DNA of 64,000 nt. It comes from Burkholderiales bacterium (GTDB lineage: Bacteria > Pseudomonadota > Gammaproteobacteria > Burkholderiales > Casimicrobiaceae). Under the pieces are notes generated by a model. That model did no database searches and was not told the origin of the DNA. It was given only the letters and a program-made list of their open reading frames with translations. Position numbers and translations under genes: made by a program. Location of the stretch: assembly GCA_020851235.1 (NCBI GenBank), contig JADZDD010000004.1:1-64000 (forward strand), read 5' to 3'. This document shows, piece by piece, positions 46,110-54,641 of this stretch. Within the stretch, counting starts at the first letter, position 1. Each line of letters starts with the position of its first letter.

Positions 46110-46895
46110 TTACGCTGGACGCGTTATGCAAAGTCCTTCCAGAGCAAGCCCGTAGGGAAGCAAGTCACTCATGCGCCTACGTAATTCTTCAACGAGCAGG
46201 ATGCGGGAGTACCGGCGATTCAGTTCTGGCTGCTCGAGAATCTTCCGGGCCAAATCCCTTGCTCTCGGGAGCAGGCTCGAACGCGGAACCACCTCGTTCA
46301 CAAGACCGACTGCCATCGCATCGCGGGCACTCAACACCTGTCCGGTCAGCAGGAAGTAGCGAGCTCGATTGAGACCCATTGCCATTGGAAAGACGACGTG
46401 TACGCCATCGCCGGGGACGAGCCCACCAACGAAGTGAGCAGAATCCTGAAATGTGGCCTCTTCTGCTGCCAGCACGATGTCGCACATTATCGGCAACTCT
46501 GCATGCCGGGAAGCCGGCCCATTGACTGCACTGATCATGGGAACGTCGATCGCGAGCATATTGGTCAGGAGTCGATTCGACTCCCATCCAAGTTCACCCC
46601 ACTCGTCTGGTGTCTGATGATGGTATTTCCGATTCGCAGCCGGCTCCGCGACTGGACCCGAGAACTCGGCGCCGGTACCCGTGAGAATGATTACCTGATT
46701 CTCCCGATCGCGCCCGATGTTGAGGAACACCTCCTCGAGTTCAGCGTGGGGGATGCGACCCCAGCGCAACGGCCCGTCATTGGTACAGAGCTGAACCTCA
46801 AGAATGCCGCCGTTCCTCGACAATCTCACGTTCTCGTACTTGTCGCGGTAGTCCTCGAACGAAGTTCTCAACCGCTTCACGTCGACTACTGTCAT
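46110..46895 (-). CDS. 6-oxocamphor hydrolase-like beta-diketone hydrolase (crotonase superfamily)
   Basis: A 261-residue crotonase-fold protein, ATG 46895 with AGGAGGAA upstream. It resembles Rhodococcus 6-oxocamphor hydrolase along its whole length as I recall it (DKYENVRLSRNGGIL, DRENQVIILTGTG, DIVLAAEEATFQD, RYFLLTGQVLSARDA). The three catalytic residues of that enzyme, His122, His145 and Asp154, correspond to His131 (SRHAELP), His154 (SAHFVGG) and Asp163 (PGDGVHVV), each with the same offset of nine. That enzyme opens a cyclic 1,3-diketone by a retro-Claisen reaction without CoA. A similar ring opening is likely here, with an unknown substrate. Confidence 0.82.
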   Translation of the reverse strand: MTVVDVKRLRTSFEDYRDKYENVRLSRNGGILEVQLCTNDGPLRWGRIPHAELEEVFLNIGRDRENQVIILTGTGAEFSGPVAEPAANRKYHHQTPDEWGELGWESNRLLTNMLAIDVPMISAVNGPASRHAELPIMCDIVLAAEEATFQDSAHFVGGLVPGDGVHVVFPMAMGLNRARYFLLTGQVLSARDAMAVGLVNEVVPRSSLLPRARDLARKILEQPELNRRYSRILLVEELRRRMSDLLPYGLALEGLCITRPA

Positions 46896-46941
46896 TGCAT
46901 TCCTCCTCGCGACCTTGTGTGTGGCGTGGACAACGACCACG

Positions 46942-48663
46942 CTACTTACCATCTCCCGGCTGTCTCCCCTCGCGGATCCCGTCTAGCCCATCAAAGAATG
47001 TGATCGGGGGATAGGCTTCGGCATCGGTGATCACGTCAATGACTGTGGTTTCCCGTGATGCGATGGCCTCACGGAGGGCTGGCAAATAGTCTTCGGCCTT
47101 CTCGACAACGACCCCCCTGCATCCAGCGGCTCGGGCCACTGCGGCATGATCGACCGGTGCGAAGTAGCACTTGACACTATGACGGCCGAACTTCACATCC
47201 TCCGCATCTTTTTGATAGCCGAGACAGCCGTTGTTGAGCACGGTCAGGACGATCGGTGTGCCCTCCCGGTGCGCCGTCTCCAGCTCGGACCACACGTGTG
47301 CAAACCCACCATCGCCCACCATGCATAGGACCGGACTCGACGGTCTCGCGCACTTGGCACCGATCGCCATCGGCAAGCCCCATCCAAGCCCCGCGATCCC
47401 GCGCGGTGTGATGAACCGCATGCCTGCGTTTAGCGAGGTCAGGTAACAGGCGACCCACAGCGTTGCGTAACTCGCGTCCGCGACCATGATCGTGTCGGAT
47501 GTGGCAACCTGACGAATATCCGCGGCCAGCCGCTCGGGACGAATCGGCGCCGAATCCGAAGACTCGAGCGCGGCGATATCCCTCGCATGCGCGGCCTTCG
47601 CTCCTGCAATCTGAGACTCCACGCTCGGATCGGACCGCCGCCGGCCCTTAAGCCTGCGATGCAAATCCTGTAGCGTGAGCTTGGCGTCGCCGCACAAGCG
47701 CAACGCCTCGTAGTTGCGCCCGATTTCAAGTCCATCTACGTCGATATGAATATAGCGAGCGGCGTGTGGATACAATTTCCACGAATCCGTGCCATTCTGG
47801 TTAGTTCTCGTGCCCACCAGAAGGACGACGTCCGCTTGGTCGATCACCGGCCTCATGTATCGCCCCGGGGAGAGTTTGCCAAGAGCATAGCCCGCCACGC
47901 CCATAGAGAGAGGGGAACGTTCATCCACGGCTCCCTTGCCCATAACCGTCGTCATGACTGGAATGAAGCAATCCTGTTGCACCGCCTCAACTTCCTTACA
48001 GGCTCCTGAAAGATGTACCCCACCGCCGGCGACAATCACCGGATGTCGCGCCTCTGCCAGCCATGCTGCCGCTTGCTCGATACGAGCCGGATCCGCCAGC
48101 GTACGATCGAGCGGAAACCGCCCAAGACTTGCCGACCGCGGTGACTCGCCATCGACGTTCGCAATCAACAGATCAGCGGGGAGGATCAGGGCGACCGGCC
48201 CCGGACGTCCACTCGCCGCAGTAGCAAACGCCATGTCCACGTAGTCAATCACGCGACTCGGTTCCGTAACGCGCCGAACCCATTTCGTGCAGCTCTGGAA
48301 CAGCGTCACGTGGTCGTACTCCTGGAACGCGTTGCGATCTGTCTCCAGTCGATTCACGTCTTGCACCAATGCGACAATCGGCACAGACGCCTTCAACGCT
48401 TCCGCAAGACCTGGCACCAGCAACGCGGCTGCGGGGCCATTCTGTGCGGTGACGACGGCGACTTTCCCCGTCGTTCGCGCATATCCGTCGGCCATCGCTG
48501 TACCTGCATTCTCTGTCCGGTACATGAAGTGCCGAATCTGAATATCTTCGGCGGCCTGCACTAACGCGGACGGAAGGCACTGAGAGAACATCACCTCCAC
48601 ACCGTGGCGGCGCAGGCAATCCGCAATAATCTGAGCGACGCTATGCCCCTTTACGCTTGACAT
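46942..48663 (-). CDS. Thiamine-diphosphate enzyme, acetolactate synthase/diketone hydrolase-like
   Basis: A 573-residue ThDP enzyme, ATG 48663 with AAGGGA upstream. Glu51 (RTENAGTAMADGYAR) is the cofactor-activating residue, and GDGGFAHVWSELETA (450-464) with LNNGCLGY forms the Mg-pyrophosphate site. FSQCLPS replaces the usual FGVPG-type start, and NGPAAALLVPGLAEA is kept. Superfamily relatives include acetolactate synthase, IolD (cyclohexanedione ring opening) and cyclohexane-1,2-dione hydrolase. With a beta-diketone hydrolase, Mo enzyme and semialdehyde dehydrogenase in the same run, a C-C-cleaving catabolic role is more likely than branched-chain amino acid synthesis. Gaps to neighbours are 46 and 113 bp. 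Confidence 0.82.
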   Translation of the reverse strand: MSSVKGHSVAQIIADCLRRHGVEVMFSQCLPSALVQAAEDIQIRHFMYRTENAGTAMADGYARTTGKVAVVTAQNGPAAALLVPGLAEALKASVPIVALVQDVNRLETDRNAFQEYDHVTLFQSCTKWVRRVTEPSRVIDYVDMAFATAASGRPGPVALILPADLLIANVDGESPRSASLGRFPLDRTLADPARIEQAAAWLAEARHPVIVAGGGVHLSGACKEVEAVQQDCFIPVMTTVMGKGAVDERSPLSMGVAGYALGKLSPGRYMRPVIDQADVVLLVGTRTNQNGTDSWKLYPHAARYIHIDVDGLEIGRNYEALRLCGDAKLTLQDLHRRLKGRRRSDPSVESQIAGAKAAHARDIAALESSDSAPIRPERLAADIRQVATSDTIMVADASYATLWVACYLTSLNAGMRFITPRGIAGLGWGLPMAIGAKCARPSSPVLCMVGDGGFAHVWSELETAHREGTPIVLTVLNNGCLGYQKDAEDVKFGRHSVKCYFAPVDHAAVARAAGCRGVVVEKAEDYLPALREAIASRETTVIDVITDAEAYPPITFFDGLDGIREGRQPGDGK

Positions 48664-48776
48664 GGTAAGTCCCTTTCTGTTCGCGTGATGACGTGTACAC
48701 AAGGAAACGACAAATTCTGTGCAAGTTGCGCGGCCCATGATCAGTCCGCCATGACAGGTCCACGCTGCCCCACGGC

Positions 48777-49628
48777 TCAGGTTGCTCGTTGGAGAGCGAT
48801 CTCCGCTAGCGCAATGCTGTGGCTGTCAAACATGAACTCCAGATCTCTAGGAACGAAGGAAGCATGTGACACATGCAGACGTAGCGCCCTTGGCCGAGGC
48901 TCTAGTCGATCAATCTTGAATTCCCCAAATGCATCGGTGACAGCGGAACCGATGCATGCAGTTCCATCGAACAATTCCACCGTTGCGTCCGAAACACAGT
49001 CAGCGACATCATTTGAGATCGCGACCACCGTTCCCGCGACGAACTCCTTGTTGTAACGGTGCAAGTTCTTGTAGAGGACGCGCGGCCGTGTCTTGAACTC
49101 GGGAGCCAATTCCTCTAGCCCCTCGTCCTGGGTGATCCTCCGCATTTCATCGTCCGATACCTTGAACGATCTCATCGCGCCCGTGGGGCACGCCTTCACA
49201 CAACGGGGGGCGTCGGCACCACGGTCTAGCAGATGCGCATCGAACGTCCACGCTTGCGGGAGATCAAGTTCTGCGTTCCACCAAATCGCGCCATACGGGC
49301 AAGCGTCGACGAGATCCGACCGTCCCCTTGCCTTCACCGGGTCGATAATGACTATGCCATCTTCACGCTTGGTCACTGCCCCCCGACCTGCCTTGACGCA
49401 TGGGGCGTCGTCGCAGTGATTGCACATCGTGGGAACGTACGCAACGTCGACGAACGGAAAGCTGCCTCGCTCCCTGCTCTTGATGTCGATCCACTTATGC
49501 CCGTGGAGCGGCTGTGGGGCAGAGTACCCGGGGAACTCGTTCCCAACGTACTCATCTTTCGCACTTATGAAGCAGTTGTTGCAGTTATGGCATTCCGCAA
49601 CATCGATCACCAGATTCCATTTCTTCAC
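48777..49628 (-). CDS. Fe-S subunit of transhydroxylase/resorcinol hydroxylase-like molybdoenzyme
   Basis: A 283-residue DmsB-type ferredoxin subunit starting at GTG 49628, overlapping the stop of the large subunit (GTGA). It follows Pelobacter transhydroxylase small subunit (AthS) closely as I recall it: VIDVAECHNCNNCF, NEFPGYSAPQP, KREDGIVIIDP, RPRVLYKNLHRY, then a C-terminal transthyretin/Ig-like domain (about 199-283). Cysteines are at 13, 16, 19, 69, 72, 77, 110, 143 and 147. Three expected ligands are replaced: Ala23, Trp127 and Asp130 (QAWTFDAH where relatives have QKCxxCAH). By ferredoxin pairing these belong to one cluster, so two [4Fe-4S] clusters probably remain. Confidence 0.88.
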   Translation of the reverse strand: MKKWNLVIDVAECHNCNNCFISAKDEYVGNEFPGYSAPQPLHGHKWIDIKSRERGSFPFVDVAYVPTMCNHCDDAPCVKAGRGAVTKREDGIVIIDPVKARGRSDLVDACPYGAIWWNAELDLPQAWTFDAHLLDRGADAPRCVKACPTGAMRSFKVSDDEMRRITQDEGLEELAPEFKTRPRVLYKNLHRYNKEFVAGTVVAISNDVADCVSDATVELFDGTACIGSAVTDAFGEFKIDRLEPRPRALRLHVSHASFVPRDLEFMFDSHSIALAEIALQRAT

Positions 49629-52624
49629 TTGACCCACTCCTTCCGATCCCATTTCTCGATCTCGATCAAGCATGAATTCGGCGAGGATGATGACGTCTTC
49701 GCGCTGATGTGGCGCTTCGGCGTCAGGATGTTCACGCACCCTCCGATATCAGGAGACGTGCCCGGATCTCCGATGGGTCGATACTCTGCGGAGGACTCAT
49801 AGCTATGGACAACCCCCGGCATGACACGCCCCGTCAGCGCTGCGGCACAGATCACCGAACCGCGATCGTTGTACAACTTGATCAGATCCCGGTCTTGGAT
49901 TTCACGGGATGCCGCGTCGATAGGATTCAAGCGGGCGACCCAGTAGTAATACCCATCGACCTCAATGCGGTGATCGACAATGTCATTAAGTACGGAATCC
50001 TTGCCATCACCCATTGTGTGGAAGCTGAATCGCGGATGAGGTGTGATGAGTTGCAGCGGGTACTTGGCGAACAGTTCCTTCGTCTGCCGCCCCTCCCACG
50101 ATGGTACGTACCGGTTAATCGGCGGTCGCTCGGGGTCGTCGAATCGCTTGAGACTGGACGGCTCGAACTCAAACTTGCCTGACTGCGTCTGCAATCCCTC
50201 GAGATACTTCTCCCCATACTCGCCGGGAAGGGGGGATGGTTCCGGTACGTCCTTCTTCCGCCCTTCTGCAAACCATCGCATGCTCGCTGGGGCCCGATTC
50301 TCCTGTTTGTGTTCGGCTGGGACCACGTAGTAGCCCTTCCTGAGAAACTCCTTCCACGAGATCACCTTCGACAGATCCGAGCTCAGGAATTGCTCCCTGC
50401 ACCACTGCAACTCCGTCTTCGCTTCACCGAAGTACGCACTGAGACCCAGCCGTTGAGCAAGTTCGAGGAAGATTCGAAAATCGGACTTCGACTCGCCCAA
50501 TGGCTCAATGCACTTGTGTTGCAGTGTGATTACCCTGTGATTGAGCTGGTTGTAATTGTGATGGCCATAGCCACCGGACGAAGCCCACTCCGAGATATCC
50601 GTTCGCTCGAAATTCGTGCATGCTGGAAGGATCACATCCGCGAACTGCGTCTCTCCCTCGTTCCAGATTGACTGGTTCACGACGAACTCTAAGCCCTCCG
50701 ATCGGTACGCCTTCGCCAGCCGGTTCGATTCCATGGTTGTACCGAAATGTGATCCGCCGTACTTGTAGAGCATTCGGATCGGAGAATGCCCAGCTGCCGG
50801 GTACGCGAAACGCTGGAACTGCCCCTCAAGTGATTTTGAATCTGTCGGATAGCCCTCTGCCTCTCCATCAAGGATCGCTTCAGGTATTCGTAGTCGTGAG
50901 ATGCGCTGGCTCGCGGTGTTCATGCTGATGAGATGTGGCATGCGCTGATAGTTCTGAACCGCGTCTGCCGTTCCCTCGATGTCTCCAGAAATGCCACCGT
51001 CGGCGTAACCCGGAAAATAGAATTGCATGTCCAATGGCGCGCCGGCCGTGAGATTGCCGAAATTCACCCCTGGTTTTCCAAGCCCTTGCATTGCCATCAG
51101 ACAGACCATGCTTCTCGCCCACTGGATCCCGGTCGCTCCGCGATTGGCGCCGCCGAATCCGAGGCCCTTGCCGCCGCAGGACAGATAGGTCCTCTTCGTA
51201 CCCCATTGCCGCGCAAGCGCGCGGACCACCTGCGGCTGAACTCCGGTCTCGGCCGCCTGCCATTCCGGTGATTTTTCGATACCATCCTCCTCGCCGAGTA
51301 CGTAGGCCACATATTTCTCGAAGCCAGTCGTGCGAGTTAGGACATACTCCTTGTCGTATAGGCCTTCCTTGATCCATACGTACGCGATCGCATGTGCGAG
51401 TGCCGGCCCCGTCCCCGGAACAATCGGGATCCACTTCCCGCCGATCCACGATGCCGTCGTGTTCTTGTACGGATCGATGTGAATCATCTGAATACCGAGC
51501 TCGCGCGCCCACTGGCGCCTTACTGTTGCTTCGAATGCGGCGTAAGACCCGCATGTTGTCTCGGGGTCGGAGGCCCAGTAGACGATTAGCTCAGCCTCCT
51601 TGAGGCAGTCCTCGACTTGACCATACGGCTCCGCAGTTCCCATCCGCATCGTGTAGCCGTAGTGATGCGATGCTCCCCAGAACCAGCCTTCCCAACTATC
51701 CGGATTCAAGACCATCTTCGTGTAGCCGATGGCGTTCATGAATCGGATATTCGAACTCAGGTAATAGCCGATGTTTCCCCATGTGTGGTGCGAACTGTGA
51801 CTATTGAGGATGGCCCCGTGTCCGTGCGCGCGCCTGACCCGCTTGATCTCGTTAGCCGTGATGTCGAGTGCTTCGTCCCAAGAAATCCTGACGTATCCGG
51901 ACTTGCCCCGATTCTGTGGATTGCGCTCGCCATTCGGATCGAAATCGATCCGCCGCATCGGGTATAGGAGTCGCTTGCTCGAATACACCAGCGACTTGGA
52001 TGCAAGCCCATGTGGGCTCAGCGTGGCGCGGTGTGGAGGTGTGAACACCCTACCTCGTGCTTCGATCGACCAAGGGCCGGAGTCCTCAGCGCCAAATTCG
52101 ACGGGCGTGACCCGGACGATCCTCCCATCCTTAACATAAACGAAGACAGGGCCTCCGTTTGTCTGATTCACATACCTCGTCTCGCCGCCGGCGACTTGCA
52201 GTCCCTGTTTCCAGTAGTGAGTAAGCAGCGTGTTAAGGATGTCTGTAAAATGCAAGGTGAATTCGTCGTCGCCCTTGACCTCAAATGCAAAGTTCTTGGC
52301 CGCGCTGACCACCTCCATGGGTTCGAGAAACGGCTTGAGTAAGGGATACGCGAAGTGGAACATTCCTGAGCCGAGGTGAATGAGTACCCGGCTCCCCAAG
52401 CTGGCGCTCTTGAACTGGATAACGACGTCCGGTGCCGCAGCGATCCCGGCTGCAGATGTCATCTTTCCAGCGGCGAAGCGATACCACCGTCCCACCGAAC
52501 CGTCCTTTACCCGGATCTGCGCCACGAAGTCCTTCTTCGCCATGAGCTCGCGAAGCACAGGCGACCGCGCCGCATGCACGTTCAATGCGATCGACAGAAT
52601 CCGTAGCAGTACGGAGAACACCAT
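49625..52624 (-). CDS. Molybdopterin (bis-MGD) oxidoreductase large subunit, AthL/RhL-like, with SCP2-like N-terminal region
   Basis: A 999-residue DMSO-reductase-family catalytic subunit. It resembles pyrogallol-phloroglucinol transhydroxylase (AthL, about 875 residues) and resorcinol hydroxylase. The remembered AthL site residues His144, Asp174, Ser175 (Mo ligand) and Trp176 map with a constant offset of 135 to His279 (SSHHTWGN) and Asp309-Ser310-Trp311 (NPDSWEGW); Tyr404 probably maps to Tyr540. Like AthL it lacks an N-terminal Fe-S motif. Residues about 20-130 are extra and resemble an SCP2 lipid-binding domain (GSVGRWYRFAAGK, PDVVIQFKSA, FAFEVKGDDEF). There is no twin-Arg signal, so it is probably cytoplasmic, perhaps membrane-associated through residues 2-16. 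Confidence 0.88.
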   Translation of the reverse strand: MVFSVLLRILSIALNVHAARSPVLRELMAKKDFVAQIRVKDGSVGRWYRFAAGKMTSAAGIAAAPDVVIQFKSASLGSRVLIHLGSGMFHFAYPLLKPFLEPMEVVSAAKNFAFEVKGDDEFTLHFTDILNTLLTHYWKQGLQVAGGETRYVNQTNGGPVFVYVKDGRIVRVTPVEFGAEDSGPWSIEARGRVFTPPHRATLSPHGLASKSLVYSSKRLLYPMRRIDFDPNGERNPQNRGKSGYVRISWDEALDITANEIKRVRRAHGHGAILNSHSSHHTWGNIGYYLSSNIRFMNAIGYTKMVLNPDSWEGWFWGASHHYGYTMRMGTAEPYGQVEDCLKEAELIVYWASDPETTCGSYAAFEATVRRQWARELGIQMIHIDPYKNTTASWIGGKWIPIVPGTGPALAHAIAYVWIKEGLYDKEYVLTRTTGFEKYVAYVLGEEDGIEKSPEWQAAETGVQPQVVRALARQWGTKRTYLSCGGKGLGFGGANRGATGIQWARSMVCLMAMQGLGKPGVNFGNLTAGAPLDMQFYFPGYADGGISGDIEGTADAVQNYQRMPHLISMNTASQRISRLRIPEAILDGEAEGYPTDSKSLEGQFQRFAYPAAGHSPIRMLYKYGGSHFGTTMESNRLAKAYRSEGLEFVVNQSIWNEGETQFADVILPACTNFERTDISEWASSGGYGHHNYNQLNHRVITLQHKCIEPLGESKSDFRIFLELAQRLGLSAYFGEAKTELQWCREQFLSSDLSKVISWKEFLRKGYYVVPAEHKQENRAPASMRWFAEGRKKDVPEPSPLPGEYGEKYLEGLQTQSGKFEFEPSSLKRFDDPERPPINRYVPSWEGRQTKELFAKYPLQLITPHPRFSFHTMGDGKDSVLNDIVDHRIEVDGYYYWVARLNPIDAASREIQDRDLIKLYNDRGSVICAAALTGRVMPGVVHSYESSAEYRPIGDPGTSPDIGGCVNILTPKRHISAKTSSSSPNSCLIEIEKWDRKEWVK

Positions 52625-52661
52625 GTCCTAGTACTCCCGATTAGCAAAAAGATGCTCAGGC

Positions 52662-53636
52662 TCAATTGAGACTGATGCCCGCCGCTTTGATGACCGTTTC
52701 CCAGCGCCTGCGCTCGATCATCGCGTAGTCAGCGAACTCCTTGCCGGTCATTGGTGTCGGTAGAATTCCAAGATCCTCCAACTTGCCACGAACCGGCGGC
52801 GCAACCAGTGCCTTTCGAAGGGCGGCGTCCAGCCTGTCCACGACGGCGGGGGGCGTTCCTGCCGGCGCAACGATGCCTTGCCACGCGTAAGCCACGAAGT
52901 CAGGTACGCCGACCTCGCCCAGCGTCGGAACGTTCGGCAGCAGCGCAACGCGCTCGGGCATTGCGACGCCGAGCATCACAACCCTTCCCGCCTTCATGTA
53001 GCTGATGCCACCAGGCATGTCCAGCATCATGAGATCGACCTGACCGCCAAGGATGTCCTGCAGCGCTGGGGCGCCACCCTTGTAGGGAACGTGAACAAAC
53101 TTCGTTCCGGTACGCTGCTGGAACAACTCCATGGCTAGGTGGTGCGGCGTGCCGAGACCCGCCGACGCATAGGTCAGCTTGCCGGGCCGGGACTTTGCCA
53201 ACGCGATCAAATCACTTACCGAATCGACACCCAGCCCGGTTCGTGTAACCAGGACGAACGGATTCCGGCTAATGCTACCTACGTAGGAGAAGCTCGTTTC
53301 GATCTTGTACGGCAGGCTTGCATACAAGCTAGGGTTGAACGCCAATGTGCCGGAGTCTGCCGTCATCACGGTCAGTCCATCGGCCGGCGATGCAATGAGT
53401 GCTTGCGCCCCGATGATCGTACCCGCACCTGGCTTGTTGTCGACGATTACCGCATCACCAAGGTCCGCCTTCATGGCCTCAGCTAGAACCCGAGCGACCA
53501 TGTCCGATCCGCCACCAGCCGGATAGGGAACGATCCAACGTATCGTCCGTCCGCCACTTTGCGCCCAAACGACTCCGCACGATGCCGCCAACGCTAGCAT
53601 CGCGACCGCGACGGCGAATGTCCTAAGTTGTGTCAT
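52662..53636 (-). CDS. Bug/TctC-family periplasmic solute receptor
   Basis: A 324-residue periplasmic binding protein of the tripartite tricarboxylate transporter type. Signal peptide (MTQLRTFAVAVAMLALAAS, cleavage near VWAQ), then IRWIVPYPAGGGSDMVARVL, VDNKPGAGTIIGAQAL and HVPYKGGAPALQDILGGQVD. ATG 53636 has GAGAGG upstream. No TctA/TctB membrane subunits are in the window. It lies 37 bp before the Mo subunit gene on the same strand and is probably the first gene of the catabolic run, so its ligand may be the pathway substrate or a product. Confidence 0.9.
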   Translation of the reverse strand: MTQLRTFAVAVAMLALAASCGVVWAQSGGRTIRWIVPYPAGGGSDMVARVLAEAMKADLGDAVIVDNKPGAGTIIGAQALIASPADGLTVMTADSGTLAFNPSLYASLPYKIETSFSYVGSISRNPFVLVTRTGLGVDSVSDLIALAKSRPGKLTYASAGLGTPHHLAMELFQQRTGTKFVHVPYKGGAPALQDILGGQVDLMMLDMPGGISYMKAGRVVMLGVAMPERVALLPNVPTLGEVGVPDFVAYAWQGIVAPAGTPPAVVDRLDAALRKALVAPPVRGKLEDLGILPTPMTGKEFADYAMIERRRWETVIKAAGISLN

Positions 53637-53901
53637 CACTGGTCCTCTCTCTCCATTGACGAAGTTGGTCCAAACTTGCATTGATGCCGCGGTAAAACCG
53701 CTCATCGGACTGCGGCGACACGATGATCACACTCATGCCTCGGCTCCCGCAGCGACTGACCAACCAACCGCGCCCCATCGAGTGACTCGCGCTCACCCAG
53801 GAAACCGTGCCTTGACGTCACGAGGGCGCGCTGCGAACGCTTACTTAGGAGAGCCTAGATTCACCGTTCGCCTACGCTCCATCCCGTGTGAGGCGGCGTA
53901 C

Positions 53902-54510
53902 TTAGAGGTGTACTGAACGACCCCATTGAGTTTCGAAGAAGCGTTCAATCAACGGTTTGCGCTCGCGCGAGGCGAGTTCCTTCTTTCTGATTTCCTCGTC
54001 AAGTATTTCGGGGTCTGCCTGATATCCGACCGCAATCATCGCCATTGGCGTGCAATCCTCAGGGATGTCGAACCTGGCGCGGATACTGTCGACGTCGTAC
54101 CCTGCCATCTGGTGAGCAATCAAACCCAAAGAGACCGCCTGCAGTACCAAGCACATGCTTGCCATCCCCGTGTCGTGCTGCGTGTAGCGATTCGGCCGCC
54201 CACCGCTCAAAGGATCTGGGCTCGCAACCGAGAGGATTAGCACGGGAGCATTCTTCACCCAGCGCTTGTTCGCATCGGTCAGACACTCGAACGCGCGCCA
54301 AAACCCCGCATCATCGTAGCTGCGATCGAAGATGAGAAAGCGCCACGGCTCCACGCCATTGCACGAAGGCGCCCAGCGCGCCGCTTCCAATAGGGCCGCG
54401 AGCTGCGCCCGCGTGACCTGGCGAGTGACATCGAAAGCTCGCGGACTCCATCGCCGGCTCATGAGATCGTGGATTGGTACGGAAGTGACTGCACTCTTAT
54501 CAAGGCTCAT
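53902..54510 (-). CDS. Nitroreductase-family FMN flavoprotein
   Basis: A 202-residue flavin reductase fold: LMSRRWSPRAFD (FMN phosphate contact), LLEAARWAPSCNGVEPWRF, DTGMASMCLVLQAVSLGL and PMAMIAVGY. It could reduce nitroaromatics, quinones, enones or flavins with NAD(P)H. The ATG at 54510 begins MSLDKSAVTS. It is divergent from the VOC gene across an AT-rich 131-bp region with an inverted repeat, and lies upstream of the Mo-enzyme run on the same strand with a 265-bp gap. A link to that pathway is possible but unproven. Confidence 0.85.
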   Translation of the reverse strand: MSLDKSAVTSVPIHDLMSRRWSPRAFDVTRQVTRAQLAALLEAARWAPSCNGVEPWRFLIFDRSYDDAGFWRAFECLTDANKRWVKNAPVLILSVASPDPLSGGRPNRYTQHDTGMASMCLVLQAVSLGLIAHQMAGYDVDSIRARFDIPEDCTPMAMIAVGYQADPEILDEEIRKKELASRERKPLIERFFETQWGRSVHL

Positions 54511-54555
54511 CTCAGAGTTCCTTGTCCGGCGCGTAGGGCATGGTGTATCGATTCC

Positions 54556-54574
54556 ATTATCACGTAGCGATAAT
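54556..54574. promoter_or_regulatory. Inverted repeat ATTATC-N7-GATAAT in a divergent promoter region
   Basis: A perfect 6-bp inverted repeat separated by seven bases lies between the nitroreductase and VOC genes, in the most AT-rich stretch of the window. Two more TTATC words follow at about 54612 and 54620. It could be an operator for the IclR regulator encoded 900 bp downstream, or -10 elements of the two promoters. Confidence 0.4.
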
Positions 54575-54641
54575 TGTGTTACATTTAATGGGCACTGTCA
54601 AGGCCTACCTATTATCTTGTTATCATTTGATGAGGATTCAG

